From Halobacillus litoralis (GTDB lineage Bacteria > Bacillota > Bacilli > Bacillales > Halobacillaceae), in contig NZ_WMEW01000009.1 of the NCBI RefSeq assembly GCF_009856355.1, positions 103,276-167,275 on the forward strand: a stretch of 64,000 bases of DNA, in the 5' to 3' direction. A program made the position numbers and the translations under genes. Shown here piece after piece: positions 51,919-62,861 of this stretch. A model generated the notes under the pieces. It was not told the origin of the DNA. It made no database searches and was given only the letters and a program-made list of their open reading frames with translations. The stretch's first letter is position 1. The number at the start of each line of letters is the position of its first letter.

Positions 51919-52168
51919 TGATCTACTCCCTTATCATTAGTCCCTTCTATTATACCGGAGATTCATACCGTTGTTAAATGCCCGGGATATACAGCCGCAG
52001 CTGCAAATCGATTGCATATTCATTACTTACGTTATTCCCCCCGGCCACTGCCATTAACCCTGAAAATAAATACCGCCTTTTCCAGATTGAATAAGAAAGC
52101 AACCGGACCTCCATTGGTGGCCGAAGGAACATGGGGACGCGGCAGGCAAAGAACGTTCCCAATAAACA

Positions 52169-52197
52169 AAAAAAAGACCGGGAGTCCCCCGGTCTTC
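52169..52197 (-). terminator. Terminator of the glycosidase-like gene
   Basis: GACCGGG/CCCGGTC stem with a four-to-five-base loop is followed on the minus strand by seven Ts. The remaining 51919-52168 sequence holds the yjbC leader and nothing else supportable. Confidence 0.9.
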
Positions 52198-52200
52198 CAT

Positions 52201-53412
52201 TTAGTTCATCGGTGTGTAGTCAACACCTTTCGTGTAGTTGTTTCCTGCATTCCATAGAAGGAATTCGTCAATACCGTTTTCATTCAAAGCTCTGATCTGA
52301 GCCTCTACTTCAGCTTTCCCATACTGTTTCGTCGGACCTGAGTACAGCCACGGTGCTTCGAAATCCTGAAGCCATGGGCGGGAGGTCGGAGCAGGGTCAA
52401 GCTTCCCTAATACTTCGTTCTCCACTTTAGCATATTCATTAATCAACTTATAAGGCTCGGCATCCGGTTTGGAAATTCCGAAGTACGGCCCCCAGTGACT
52501 TGGATAAATCATCGACGAAATAACGTCTACGTTGGAAGATATTTTCGAGAAGTTCTGTCCAATGTTTGGAGCTTCTTCGATCGTAGCCGAATATCCGAAA
52601 ATATCAACGGAGACATCGACACCATAATACTCCAGTTCGCTTCGGGCAAACTCTACAAAGTCGGTCACAGCCTGCACCCGTTTCTGAACATTATCCAAAT
52701 CCATGTCGGCGTATTTGCCCTGACCGTAATCGAGCTGTTCATCGCGGCTTCCGAATCCTTCCGGGAAGCGGACATAATCATATTGAATTTCTTCAAAACC
52801 CATCTCCGCTGCTTTTTTGGCAAGTTCTACGTTGTATTCCCACACTTCTTCCATAAACGGGTTAACGAAGGCTTCTCCCTTACCGTTCTTCCATACCTGT
52901 CCATTTTGTGTGAAGGACAGATCCGGACGTTTCTCCGCCAGCATACTGTCTTTAAATACTACAACCCGGGCAATCGGATAAATGCCCTTTTCCTCGAGCT
53001 CTTTCAGCATTTTCTCGGGATCATCAATAAACGATTCAGCTACATCGGCATAAGGCGAACCCTCTTCGGGCTGGAAGGTGATGTTTCCGTTGTCCTCTTT
53101 AATATCGATGACCATCGCATTGAGTTCCGTATCCTCCACCAATTTAGTCAGCTCGGGCATTTTAGCTCCGCCAGCTGAAGGACCGGTAACGTAGATCCCC
53201 CGCACCGCATCCGGATAGTCAAAGTTCAAACCGGAATCGTATGTAAATCTTGCTGCAGGGCTTGGAACAGCCAGTTCCTTTAAACCAATCTGTTTTTTCG
53301 TAAACGTACCGGCGTCTTTTCCATCTGCTGCTTCTGCACTATGTACTGGACTTATCATGCCCACAAGAAGGATACCTGTGAAAATCATGATCCAGAGATT
53401 TCTTTTCCCCAT
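52201..53412 (-). CDS. Secreted putative glycoside hydrolase (DUF4015)
   Basis: 403 residues. The signal peptide is MGKRNLWIMIFTGILLVGMI...HSAEA (~1-27). The mature part is a TIM-barrel-like DUF4015 domain: RGIYVTGPSAG, AMVIDIKEDNGNI, IARVVVFKDSMLA, FEEIQYDYVRFPEG (putative catalytic acidic cluster), VSVDIFGY and VISSMIYPSHWG. The sugar substrate is unknown; family members are linked to polysaccharide or wall degradation. Single gene between yjbC and oppF. Confidence 0.88.
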   Translation of the reverse strand: MGKRNLWIMIFTGILLVGMISPVHSAEAADGKDAGTFTKKQIGLKELAVPSPAARFTYDSGLNFDYPDAVRGIYVTGPSAGGAKMPELTKLVEDTELNAMVIDIKEDNGNITFQPEEGSPYADVAESFIDDPEKMLKELEEKGIYPIARVVVFKDSMLAEKRPDLSFTQNGQVWKNGKGEAFVNPFMEEVWEYNVELAKKAAEMGFEEIQYDYVRFPEGFGSRDEQLDYGQGKYADMDLDNVQKRVQAVTDFVEFARSELEYYGVDVSVDIFGYSATIEEAPNIGQNFSKISSNVDVISSMIYPSHWGPYFGISKPDAEPYKLINEYAKVENEVLGKLDPAPTSRPWLQDFEAPWLYSGPTKQYGKAEVEAQIRALNENGIDEFLLWNAGNNYTKGVDYTPMN

Positions 53413-53545
53413 TTCATCCTGCTCCTATCCTATTATGTCTCTTATTCATTATAAAAGAGGAAGCTTCGTTATAACAATAACGATATCCACTTTCCTGAAA
53501 AAAACTGGAAGAATGCTTCCTTTTTCCTATAAAAGCGGAGATTCA

Positions 53546-53582
53546 TGAAAAAGACTCTGTCTATGAAGACAGAGTCTTTTTC
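53546..53582. terminator. Terminator of the opp operon
   Basis: AAAAAGACTCTGTC/GACAGAGTCTTTTT perfect hairpin five bases from the oppF stop. Confidence 0.95.
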
Positions 53583-53586
53583 ATCC

Positions 53587-54525
53587 TTATCTACCCGTAC
53601 CATGTTCTCTTTGATACTGTTCAAATTCCTTTGTTGTACAAAGGACAAAGTGTCCAGGTCGTACTTCGCGGAATTCAGGTTCCTCACTTGTATCGTGCTG
53701 ACTCGGATCATACGTAAAACGTTCACGGGAACGCTCATAGTCCGGATCAGGAAGCGGGATCGCAGAAAGAAGGGATTGTGTATATGGATGGATCGGGTGC
53801 TTATACAGCTCTTCAGCATCCGCAAGTTCCACCATTTTACCAAAGTACATGACCCCGATCCGGTCACTGATGTATTTCACCATAGACAGATCGTGGGCGA
53901 TAAATAGATATGTCAATCCATTTTCTTTCTGCAGCTTCTTCAGCAGGTTGACGACCTGTGCCTGAATAGAAACATCCAGAGCAGAGATCGGCTCGTCCGC
54001 AATGATAAAGGAAGGGTCCACAGCGAGCGCCCGGGCAATTCCGATCCGCTGACGCTGACCGCCACTAAATTCATGAGGGTAGCGGTTGGCGTGTTCCTTG
54101 TTTAAACCGACCGTTTCAAGCAGTTCGTGCACTCTTGCTTTTCTTGCTTTCGAATCTTTTGCCAGGCCATGAATATCCATTCCCTCTGCAATAATATCCT
54201 CGACCTTCATACGCGGGTTCAAGGAGGCATAAGGGTCCTGGAAAATCATCTGCATTTCCCTGTTGAACTTCTTCAACTGGTCGCGGGATTTTTTCCCGTG
54301 TACATTCTCACCGTTGTAAAGGACCTCCCCATCTGTAGCGTCATACAAACGGATGATGGTACGCCCGGTTGTGGATTTTCCACAGCCGGACTCCCCTACA
54401 AGGCCGAAGGTTTCACCCTTGTAAATATCAAAATTCAAGCCGTCCACAGCCTTTACAACGCTGTGGCGTCCGGTTTTGAAGTGCTGTTTTAAATTTTTAA
54501 TTTCTACTAATTTTTCCTGACTCAT
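53587..54525 (-). CDS. oppF: Oligopeptide ABC transporter ATP-binding protein OppF
   Basis: 312 residues. Walker [10 protein letters not shown] (~42), Q-loop [15 protein letters not shown] signature [14 protein letters not shown] and Walker [13 protein letters not shown] are intact. The oligopeptide-type C-terminal extension ([17 protein letters not shown]) is present. With OppD it powers peptide import. It overlaps oppD by four bases. Confidence 0.96.
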   Translation of the reverse strand: MSQEKLVEIKNLKQHFKTGRHSVVKAVDGLNFDIYKGETFGLVGESGCGKSTTGRTIIRLYDATDGEVLYNGENVHGKKSRDQLKKFNREMQMIFQDPYASLNPRMKVEDIIAEGMDIHGLAKDSKARKARVHELLETVGLNKEHANRYPHEFSGGQRQRIGIARALAVDPSFIIADEPISALDVSIQAQVVNLLKKLQKENGLTYLFIAHDLSMVKYISDRIGVMYFGKMVELADAEELYKHPIHPYTQSLLSAIPLPDPDYERSRERFTYDPSQHDTSEEPEFREVRPGHFVLCTTKEFEQYQREHGTGR

Positions 54526-55583
54526 CGTTGTTCACCTTCCGAACCGCCGGATGTTTTCGCCATACCTTCCATGCGTTTCTTCACTGCAGCTGGAGGATCG
54601 ATATCCGGAGCATTTTCATGAAGCAGCCATGTGGCAGCGTAATGAGTATCGCTTACCTTGAACATTGGCGGCTCCTGTTCCAAATCAATTTTCATCGCAT
54701 ACTCATTCCTGGATGCGAAAGCATCCCCCTTCGGAGGATTAAGGAGATCTGGTGGAGAACCTGGAATGGCATAAAGCTCTTCATCTTCGCTGTCCAGAGA
54801 AGGCATGGAACCTAGAAGCCCCCATGTATATGGGTGTTTCGGATTGTAAAAGATATCATCCACCGTGCCGACTTCTACAATTTTACCCGCATACATCACC
54901 GCCACGCGGTCGGCGACGTTGGCCACAACACCAAGATCATGGGTAATGAAGATCGTAGCTGAATCTGTCTTCTTCTGAATATCCTTCATCAATTCAAGAA
55001 TCTGCGCCTGGATCGTTACATCAAGAGCAGTGGTCGGCTCATCGGCAATCAACAGTTTAGGATTGCACGCAAGAGCGATCGCTACAACCACACGCTGTCT
55101 CATTCCACCTGAGAACTGGTGAGGGTATTGCTTCATACGGTTCTCCGCATCCGTAATTCCAACGAGTTCAAGAAGCTCCACGACACGTTTACTTGCCTGC
55201 GGCTTACTCATTTTCTGGTGCTTGATCAACCCTTCCATGATCTGGTTCCCAACCTTCATGGTAGGGTTCAGGGAAGTCATCGGATCCTGGAAAATCATGG
55301 ATATTTCCTTCCCGCGGATTTTCTGCATCTGCTTATCCGACATTTTAGCAAGGTCTCGTCCTTCAAAAAGGATTTCCCCCTGCTTAATGCGCCCTGGAGG
55401 CATTGGAATCAGCTGCATCAGCGCTTTAGTCGTTACGGATTTTCCGGAACCCGATTCTCCCACAATCGCTAAGGTTTCCCCTTTATTCAAATCGAAATTA
55501 ACCCCACGTACAGCTTTTACTTCACCGCCGTAGGTGTCAAAGGATACATGTAAATCTTTTACTTCAAGTAACTTATTTTCCAT
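54522..55583 (-). CDS. oppD: Oligopeptide ABC transporter ATP-binding protein OppD
   Basis: 353 residues. Walker [12 protein letters not shown]-loop [12 protein letters not shown], signature [14 protein letters not shown], Walker [13 protein letters not shown], and a C-terminal peptide-transporter extension ([15 protein letters not shown]) ending in SEGEQR. It is the partner ATPase of OppF. Confidence 0.96.
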   Translation of the reverse strand: MENKLLEVKDLHVSFDTYGGEVKAVRGVNFDLNKGETLAIVGESGSGKSVTTKALMQLIPMPPGRIKQGEILFEGRDLAKMSDKQMQKIRGKEISMIFQDPMTSLNPTMKVGNQIMEGLIKHQKMSKPQASKRVVELLELVGITDAENRMKQYPHQFSGGMRQRVVVAIALACNPKLLIADEPTTALDVTIQAQILELMKDIQKKTDSATIFITHDLGVVANVADRVAVMYAGKIVEVGTVDDIFYNPKHPYTWGLLGSMPSLDSEDEELYAIPGSPPDLLNPPKGDAFASRNEYAMKIDLEQEPPMFKVSDTHYAATWLLHENAPDIDPPAAVKKRMEGMAKTSGGSEGEQR

Positions 55584-55599
55584 TGGTTACACCTACCTC

Positions 55600-56730
55600 C
55601 TATTCACGCATCTTCGGATCAAACGCATCACGCAGACCATCTGCTAAGACGTTAAAGGCAATCATAATTAAGGAAATGACAACTGCCGGGAACAACAAGA
55701 TGTGCGGATAAATCTGCAGCGACTGGAAACCGGCATTGATCAACGTACCCAGTGAAGCCATCGGCGTCGGCAGTCCCAGACCAATGAAGCTTAGGAACGC
55801 TTCAAAGAAGATCGCTGACGGGATGGAGAACATCGTATTGATGATAATCAATCCGAGAACGTTCGGAATCAAGTGCCTTTGTAGAATCCGGCTGTCTTTA
55901 GCACCGAGAGTGCGTGAAGCAAGAACGAATTCCTGGTTTTTCAGTTTCAATACCTGACCACGGACAATCCGAGCCATTGCTATCCAGCCGGCTATCGCTA
56001 GAGCGATCGTAATCGACAGGATCCCCGGCTCTAAAATCAAGATCATTAATATGACTAAAACTAGATTCGGAATACCAACAAGGATTTCAATAATCCGCTG
56101 CATCACGTTGTCGACACGGCCGCCGTAATAGGCAGAAATACCACCGTAGGCAACCCCGATCAACATATCAATCGCGGCAGCGAGGAAGGCAATGTACAAG
56201 GATACACGTGTCCCCATCCATGTACGCGTCCACTGATCACGACCGAGACCGTCGGTACCAAACCAGTAGTTTTCCTGAATATCCTTAGCTGCATACACAT
56301 CGTACGTCGCTCTTACCTGTGCCTGCTCTCCATTTGAACCATCATTTACAACTTCAGTTTCGATATAATCTTCCTGGTTATTAAAGCGCATCAACGCTTT
56401 GGACTGCGCCTGCTCAAGCGTGTCTGCTGATTGGACGTCGGACAACGTCCCATCCATACCCAGCCATCCAAGGCCTTCTACCTTCGGAGGCATTTTGGAG
56501 CGTGACAGATCCTGCTCATATACGCCGTAATCATTTAAATACGGACCGAAAATCGCAAGCAGGGTTAATATAACCAGTACGGCCAGTCCAATCATCGCTC
56601 CGACATTTTTACGGAGACGGATAAAGGAGTCCTGCCAGAAGGACAGGCTCGGCCGGGTAATCTTTTCACTTTCAGTATCTGTGGTATCCACAGGAACAAA
56701 TAAATCTTTATTTGGTTTATGGTTTTCCAT
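55600..56730 (-). CDS. oppC: Oligopeptide ABC transporter permease OppC
   Basis: 376 residues, longer than typical OppC (~305) because of a ~110-residue extracytoplasmic segment after the first helix (LNDYGVYEQ...VYAAKDIQENYWFGTDGLGRD). Six membrane helices. The inner-membrane-component motif is around ARIVRGQVLKLKNQEFVLASRTLGA, with the GTDGLGRDQWTR signature of OppC/DppC. Pairs with OppB. Confidence 0.95.
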   Translation of the reverse strand: MENHKPNKDLFVPVDTTDTESEKITRPSLSFWQDSFIRLRKNVGAMIGLAVLVILTLLAIFGPYLNDYGVYEQDLSRSKMPPKVEGLGWLGMDGTLSDVQSADTLEQAQSKALMRFNNQEDYIETEVVNDGSNGEQAQVRATYDVYAAKDIQENYWFGTDGLGRDQWTRTWMGTRVSLYIAFLAAAIDMLIGVAYGGISAYYGGRVDNVMQRIIEILVGIPNLVLVILMILILEPGILSITIALAIAGWIAMARIVRGQVLKLKNQEFVLASRTLGAKDSRILQRHLIPNVLGLIIINTMFSIPSAIFFEAFLSFIGLGLPTPMASLGTLINAGFQSLQIYPHILLFPAVVISLIMIAFNVLADGLRDAFDPKMRE

Positions 56731-56736
56731 AAATGA

Positions 56737-57663
56737 CTACTCTCCTTCTGCCAGTCGGATTCTAGGATCAATGACTCCATAAAGCAGGTCGATGATCAGG
56801 ATAATGATGATGAACATGAAAGAAAGCAATAGGGTCGTTCCCATAATGATTGGGTAATCATTCACATTAATCGCTTTTACAAACTGCTCACCGATTCCCG
56901 GTACTGCAAAGATGTTCTCGATAACGAGGGAACCTGTCATCAAACTGATGGCCAATGGGCCTAAAACCGTAATCAACGGGATCAAAGCGTTACGAAGACC
57001 GTGCTTGAAAACGACACCGACTTTGTTGACCCCTTTGGCACGGGCAGTCACGATATAATCGGAACCCATCACCTCAAGCATTTCTGTTCTCATAAAGCGG
57101 GCGGCAATTGCAATTGGGAAGATGGCCAACGAAGCGGTTGGTAGAACGGTATACTCCCAGCCTTCCCATAAGGCAACTGGAAACCAGCCAAACTTAACTC
57201 CAATATAAAACTGCAGAAGTCCTGCAAATACAAAGGACGGTATCGACTGCCCCAGCACGGCAAGGAAGGTGGATGTGTAATCCATAAAACCATTGTGATA
57301 AATGGCAGATACCAAGCCGAGCAGCATGCCAAGAATGACTCCAATGACCATAGCCTGGACACCAAGCTGCATGGATGGACCGATTCTTTCCATGATGATG
57401 GTGGAAACTTCACGGTTATCGAATTGGAAGGAAATCCCCAGATCCCCTTGAACGAGGTTAACCATGTAGTTAAAATACTGAATCGGCACTGGATCATCCA
57501 GTCCGTACTTTTCCAAAACTACCTGTTGTTGTTCTTCTGATAATTTATCTGCAGCACTTAGGGGAGTACCTGGTAAAAACTTCATCAGGAAGAACGTAAA
57601 GGTAGCAATTAAGAACATCGTTATAATCAAGTAAATGATTCGTTGGATAATATAACGAGTCAT
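56737..57663 (-). CDS. oppB: Oligopeptide ABC transporter permease OppB
   Basis: 308 residues from ATG 57661-57663 (MTRYIIQRIIYLIITMFLIATFTFFL), six bases after GGAGGTG. The 34 upstream codons of the open frame are leader. Six membrane helices and the permease loop RFMRTEMLEVMGSDYIVTARAKG are present. It is separated from oppC by six bases and from oppA by 168 bases that hold an attenuator-like hairpin. Confidence 0.95.
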   Translation of the reverse strand: MTRYIIQRIIYLIITMFLIATFTFFLMKFLPGTPLSAADKLSEEQQQVVLEKYGLDDPVPIQYFNYMVNLVQGDLGISFQFDNREVSTIIMERIGPSMQLGVQAMVIGVILGMLLGLVSAIYHNGFMDYTSTFLAVLGQSIPSFVFAGLLQFYIGVKFGWFPVALWEGWEYTVLPTASLAIFPIAIAARFMRTEMLEVMGSDYIVTARAKGVNKVGVVFKHGLRNALIPLITVLGPLAISLMTGSLVIENIFAVPGIGEQFVKAINVNDYPIIMGTTLLLSFMFIIIILIIDLLYGVIDPRIRLAEGE

Positions 57664-57752
57664 ATTGAACACCTCCATTAGATAACAAACTGTCTGTTTC
57701 ACATTTAAATTAACTGAAAGTTTTTTATAATCAGAATAATAGCTTGACAGGG

Positions 57753-57792
57753 AAAAAGAGAGCATACGCCAACTCGTTGGACATATACTCTC
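57753..57792 (-). terminator. Intra-operon terminator between oppA and oppB
   Basis: GAGAGTATATGTCCAAC pairs with GTTGGCGTATGCTCTC on the minus strand, followed by TTTTTCCC. Partial read-through would give more OppA than permease, a common stoichiometry for binding-protein operons. Confidence 0.8.
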
Positions 57793-57831
57793 TCCCCTAT
57801 TAGCAAGCCTATATGTGGTTGGAACTGGTGA

Positions 57832-59514
57832 TTATTTACCTTCGATATAAGCGTACTTGTACGTGTAATCAGGACCCATAGGCTGAACCATTACACCTTT
57901 AACATACGGCTTCCAAAGCTGAGCCTGTGCACGCTGATAAAGTGGAGCCAGTACAGCATCCTCTTCAATCAACAGTTTTTCTGCTTCTAGGAAAGTTTCG
58001 AAGCGCTCAACTGGTTCTTGTGCAAGTTCATTATTCGCTTTTTCGATCATGCCGTCGTACTCGTCACTGGAGTAGCCTGTGTGGTTGTTACCACCATCAG
58101 TCACCCACATGTTCAGGAATGTGTTCGGGTCAATATAGTCAGGACCCCATCCAGCATTCTGGATGTCATATTCCATGTTCTTGTCGCGCTCGATACGCTC
58201 TTTAAATGGTACAGACGTTACTTTAACTGTCAGTCCTTCAAGGTTTTCAAGCTGATCTTTCAGGTAGGCGTCCATTTCAAGGGCCGTTTCTGTGTCTCCG
58301 CCAAGGTATTCAAGCTCTACAGAATCCATGCCTTCTTCTTCTTTCGCCTCGTTCCAAAGCTTCTTCGCTTCCTCAACATTGGTTTCTACAAGCTCACCGT
58401 TGATTTCGCGGAAGTCTTCTTCCGTTTCAGGGTGTTTCACGAAGTTACCAGGAACATCTCCACCAGCAGGGATGGAACCGTTGTTCAAGATCACATCAAT
58501 CATGCTTTGACGGTCGATAACCATCTGGATTGCTTTACGTGCTTTTACGTTGCTCAGCATATCGCTTTCCTGGTTCATCTTCAGATAGAAAAGTGTCGGC
58601 TCTTCTTTGACACTGAACTCATCAGAAGTGCGGTACTGATCAACAAATTCAGAAGTCAAGTTTACACGGTCAACTTCACCTGTATCATACAAGTTTACCC
58701 CTGTAGCTGTTTCTTTAACAACTTTTACATTGATCTCTTCAAGCTGTACATTTTCTGCATCCCAGTAGTCTTCGTTCTTTTCAAGCTTCCAGCCTTCACC
58801 GTGGCTCCATTCAGTAATAACGAACGGTCCGTTGGAAATAAGGTTTTCCGCTTCAAGTGCATACTGCTCGCCTTTATCCTCAACGAACTGCTGGTTCATT
58901 GGAAGGAATGTACCGAACGTAGTCATAGACTCAAAGTATGGAATCGGCTTTTCAAGTGTAACTTCAAATGTATAGTCATCGACTGCTTTAACGCCAAGCT
59001 CTTCCGGAGGAACATCTCCATCAGCTACGGCTGTTGCATTTTTAATGACTCCACCCATCATGTATGGACCATATTCAGATCCAGTATCAGGGTTTACTGC
59101 ACGCTGCCATGCGAATACGAAGTCGTTCGCAGTGACCGGGTCGCCGTTTGACCAAACAGCGTCTTCACGAAGAGTGAACGTCCAAGTCAGGCCGTCTTCA
59201 CTTACTTCGTGCTCCGTTGCAATACCCGGCTCAGGTTGACCATTCTCGCCCAGGCGGTAAAGACCGTCTGTCGTAGAACCCAGCCATTGGAATGCAACAG
59301 CATCTGTTGCAAGCGAAGCATCCATTGTTGGAATGTCCGCTGTGTCAAGCAGGTTAAGTACTTGCTCTCCTGAAGCTTCAGAAGAACCTTCTGTGTCTGA
59401 TGAGTCCCCGCTGTCTGCAGAATCAGACGAATCGTCCGATCCGCCGGAACATGCTGCGAGGAACATGCTTAGTGCCAGTGCCAGGACCAGCAGCAGCCAA
59501 TTTGTCTTTTTCAT
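57832..59514 (-). CDS. oppA: Oligopeptide-binding lipoprotein OppA
   Basis: 560 residues. The lipoprotein signal is MKKTNWLLLVLALALSMFLA with lipid-modified Cys22 (LAAC), then a Ser/Asp/Gly-rich tether (~25-48), then the SBP family 5 fold (AVAFQWLGSTTDGLYRLGENG, LTWTFTLREDAVWSNGDPVTANDFVFAWQRA). It captures peptides outside the membrane for OppBCDF. First gene of the operon, with AGGGGAGG upstream. Confidence 0.96.
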   Translation of the reverse strand: MKKTNWLLLVLALALSMFLAACSGGSDDSSDSADSGDSSDTEGSSEASGEQVLNLLDTADIPTMDASLATDAVAFQWLGSTTDGLYRLGENGQPEPGIATEHEVSEDGLTWTFTLREDAVWSNGDPVTANDFVFAWQRAVNPDTGSEYGPYMMGGVIKNATAVADGDVPPEELGVKAVDDYTFEVTLEKPIPYFESMTTFGTFLPMNQQFVEDKGEQYALEAENLISNGPFVITEWSHGEGWKLEKNEDYWDAENVQLEEINVKVVKETATGVNLYDTGEVDRVNLTSEFVDQYRTSDEFSVKEEPTLFYLKMNQESDMLSNVKARKAIQMVIDRQSMIDVILNNGSIPAGGDVPGNFVKHPETEEDFREINGELVETNVEEAKKLWNEAKEEEGMDSVELEYLGGDTETALEMDAYLKDQLENLEGLTVKVTSVPFKERIERDKNMEYDIQNAGWGPDYIDPNTFLNMWVTDGGNNHTGYSSDEYDGMIEKANNELAQEPVERFETFLEAEKLLIEEDAVLAPLYQRAQAQLWKPYVKGVMVQPMGPDYTYKYAYIEGK

Positions 59515-59921
59515 CTTTGAAAATGACCTCCCCTAAAAATTTTCAAGAAATTATTGTGGTATTTTGTCCACATATCGAATTATACAAGTTTTCTAACTAT
59601 TTTGCATTACCTTTTTTTAATGAAAATTTTCAAATTCCCATCATTGTTACGTTTCATTAACACAAAATAAGTCCAAATACCTAGTTTATTTTACAAAGAC
59701 TTTGGAATAAACTCTAGTAATTATTAGACTTTCTGTATAAAAAAAGAGAGGTATCGACGTCTGGGTGTTATTTAATGCAGTTCTACGTCAAAGTACATGT
59801 ATGATTCATGCACTATTTTGTTTTTATTTAATATTCTGTTTAATTAACAACTTTACACCACCTTCATACTTGCTCTCCATGCTATAATGATGGTTGAGTT
59901 TGTTAGAAAGGTGGAGACCTT
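59515..59921. other. Divergent intergenic region oppA / DUF3899 gene
   Basis: 407 AT-rich bases with no supportable gene. On the oppA side there is a minus-strand TATAAT (59579-59584) without a clear -35 and an imperfect palindrome TGTTACGTTTCATTAACA (59645-59662). On the other side there is a plus-strand TATAAT at 59883-59888, well placed for the start at 59922. Confidence 0.5.
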
Positions 59922-60293
59922 GTGCGCATCATGAGAAATAAATGGATGATGACCGTCATTAATATCGCGGTCGTTACGTTATTATTTACCATCCTTGCCC
60001 CTGTTTATGATCTTTACCATTACATTAACCAGCTATTCTACCTGGCCTACTTCTATTTAGGGATCGGCATGCTTGCGTGGGTCACCCGGGGAGGCTTCTT
60101 TGACGGAATCACCTACGGATTCCGGCGCTTCACTAATCGAATGAGCAGAAACGGGGATTATATGGAGGACTGGAAGGATAAGCCCCTTCCTTCCAAAACG
60201 ATCAACCAATCCTGGCCGCGCTTCTTCTTATTCCACGGCTGCGTGTTAATGCTGGGTTTACTTATTTTACTTCTCTTTTACTATCTTCTATAG
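59922..60293 (+). CDS. DUF3899 small membrane protein
   Basis: 123 residues. There are two hydrophobic helices near the N-terminus (MTVINIAVVTLLFTILAPVY, LFYLAYFYLGIGMLAWV), a cytosolic loop with GITYGFRRFTNRMSRNGDYMEDW, and a C-terminal helix (FFLFHGCVLMLGLLILLLFYYLL). This matches DUF3899. GTG start with GGTGGAG five bases upstream. Function unknown; it precedes the trpS T-box. Confidence 0.82.
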   Translation: MRIMRNKWMMTVINIAVVTLLFTILAPVYDLYHYINQLFYLAYFYLGIGMLAWVTRGGFFDGITYGFRRFTNRMSRNGDYMEDWKDKPLPSKTINQSWPRFFLFHGCVLMLGLLILLLFYYLL

Positions 60294-60297
60294 ATAC

Positions 60298-60326
60298 TTG
60301 CGGAAATGCCCGGGTTGCGCTATAAT
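60298..60326 (+). promoter_or_regulatory. Promoter of the trpS T-box leader
   Basis: -35 TTGCGG (60298-60303), 17-base spacer, -10 TATAAT (60321-60326), giving transcription start near 60333. Confidence 0.8.
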
Positions 60327-60332
60327 ACGAAA

Positions 60333-60580
60333 CTACTTCAAACATAAGGTGAAAAGCTGGGAAGAAGATTAAGTACGGTTCATCTCCCCTCTCCAGAGAG
60401 GCTGTGGCTGCTGAAAACAGCTGAGGGCGTGAACAGGAATTGGGTCTTCGGAGCTTCTATAGACGTACATCGGCGTTAACGATTCGAGCGACTTCCGCTT
60501 ATGCAGGCGGAGGTAATAAGGGTGGCACCACGGTCATTCGTCCCTTCCATTATTTCAGGAAGGGACGAATGGCCTTTTTT
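60333..60580 (+). promoter_or_regulatory. T-box riboswitch leader of trpS
   Basis: The leader holds the AAGATTAAGTA-type Stem I start and the T-box AGGGTGGCACCACGG at 60519-60533. A terminator follows: ATTCGTCCCTTCC/GGAAGGGACGAAT (60536-60548, 60558-60570) and a T run. A TGG triplet at 60441-60443, after GAACAGGAAT, is the probable tryptophan specifier. Uncharged tRNA-Trp pairing would favour the antiterminator and trpS expression. Confidence 0.92.
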
Positions 60581-60604
60581 ATATCCCGCTTTTCTTACTT
60601 ATAA

Positions 60605-61627
<1,023 letters not shown>

Positions 61628-61632
61628 ACCAA

Positions 61633-61668
61633 AACAGCCGGAATTGAGTGATCTCAATTCCGGCTGTT
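61633..61668. terminator. Hairpin between trpS and yjbA
   Basis: AACAGCCGGAATTGAG/CTCAATTCCGGCTGTT, 16 perfect pairs with a four-base loop. A U-rich tail (TTTTGGTTTATTT) exists in the minus direction. The yjbA stop codon lies inside it. Confidence 0.85.
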
Positions 61669-62415
61669 CATATGTTGGGAAACTCTCTCATTCTCTCCCT
61701 GCCAGATGGTTTCAAAGAAAGGCTGTCCTTTGACCATCTTCTTACAAAGTTCTTCGTGAACCGTCGACCATCCGCTGCATGTTCCTTTATATAACCGTTC
61801 CCACGCTTCCTGGACACTGAACTGCTTGATGGACCGATATTGTCCGGGGTCCCATTCCGTCAGCCAGTAGCGTACTTCCTCTGGATGATCGGAATTCTTC
61901 AGCTGATCCAGCGCCATCATTAACAGCTGCTTCAGCTGCCGTTCCCTGCGGGTCAAGCCGGCCATTTTGCGGGGATCAAGGGATAAGATATGATGTTCCT
62001 TTATGATGTTTTTATCCATGTAGTAGGGTTCCGGTATTTTCCCCTGGACCATTTCAAAAACCAGTCGCTCCTGCCTTGGAATCAGCCGGCTTTTCTTGAC
62101 GGGAAGAGTATATCCGATGGTGTCAAAAACGACGACATCCTTCCCGTTCGTCACCACCGCTGCATACTCTACTGTCTGCCGCTCCTGATTCTTTTTCATA
62201 TACGTCTTCCGGTGGATATCCTGAAGCAGGGCCGGAGGCAGATCCTGAAGATCGTTTTCAATAAAATGGAACAATTCATCACTGACAAACAAAAGCGGAA
62301 TCTGATCGATCAATTCAATGCCATCTTCTTTTCTCCACTCATGGAAACGGCATACGTTGTAGCCGTTCTCTTCACCTTCAAACCAGTTCACCCACAGATC
62401 ATGCATGTATAACAT
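61654..62415 (-). CDS. yjbA: YjbA family protein (UPF0736)
   Basis: 253 residues. The N-terminus [36 protein letters not shown] is characteristic of YjbA, which neighbours trpS in B. subtilis too. No membrane segment, no cofactor motif. Another conserved patch is [24 protein letters not shown]. Function unknown. Convergent with trpS. Confidence 0.9.
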   Translation of the reverse strand: MLYMHDLWVNWFEGEENGYNVCRFHEWRKEDGIELIDQIPLLFVSDELFHFIENDLQDLPPALLQDIHRKTYMKKNQERQTVEYAAVVTNGKDVVVFDTIGYTLPVKKSRLIPRQERLVFEMVQGKIPEPYYMDKNIIKEHHILSLDPRKMAGLTRRERQLKQLLMMALDQLKNSDHPEEVRYWLTEWDPGQYRSIKQFSVQEAWERLYKGTCSGWSTVHEELCKKMVKGQPFFETIWQGENERVSQHMNSRN

Positions 62416-62505
62416 TACGGACCCTCACTTTCAATCGGTGATCTCTTTTGGTTACATTATGACCAATACTGGCTTTTTTATTCTTTGAATCCATATTTTA
62501 GAAAA

Positions 62506-62706
62506 TTAATCATCCATTAAAATCAGGGCCGTCGTGATGAGTAGAATTCCAAGAGGAAACAAATAGCATTCCAGGCGGGTTCGAATCAGCAGAAAAAACT
62601 CAATCCAGCTGAGACCTGCGGGAACAAAATTCAAATAGGTGATCGTAATCGTCCCTCCTGCCACGGCAAAACCGAAACCGGTTAACAGCAATAACCAATA
62701 CCACAC
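62506..62706 (-). CDS. 66-residue two-helix membrane protein
   Basis: GTG start (VWYWLLLLTGFGFAVAGGTI) preceded by GGGAGGG. Hydrophobic segments are at ~1-27 and ~43-63, joined by GLSWIEFFLLIRTRLECY; the C-terminus is LILMDD. The Trp-rich start and regular spacing suggest a conserved small membrane protein of bacilli, but I do not know its function. Confidence 0.7.
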   Translation of the reverse strand: MWYWLLLLTGFGFAVAGGTITITYLNFVPAGLSWIEFFLLIRTRLECYLFPLGILLITTALILMDD

Positions 62707-62861
62707 AGGCAGCCCTCCCGGCTCGTCCTCCTACAGCTATCTTATGAAGAAAAACTCCCGGAAATGCGCGGAAATGCCGAGAAATCCCAGTCTTTACAAC
62801 TCTTCCATTAACAGGTACATTATTTATCAGGTACGTTTCTACTTTGAAAGGATGATGAGGT

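Noticed and set aside
51974..52162. 62-residue minus-strand ORF between yjbC and the glycosidase gene
   Set aside because: No ribosome site, no recognisable composition, and it lies just downstream of a terminator.
58018..59151. 377-codon plus-strand open frame opposite oppA
   Set aside because: It is antisense to a clear lipoprotein gene, has no ribosome site and reads as Phe/Cys/Val-rich nonsense, as expected from the complement of acidic codons.
59645..59662. TGTTA...TAACA repeat upstream of oppA as a TnrA/GlnR box
   Set aside because: The half-sites are eight bases apart instead of the required seven and the A/T core does not fit.
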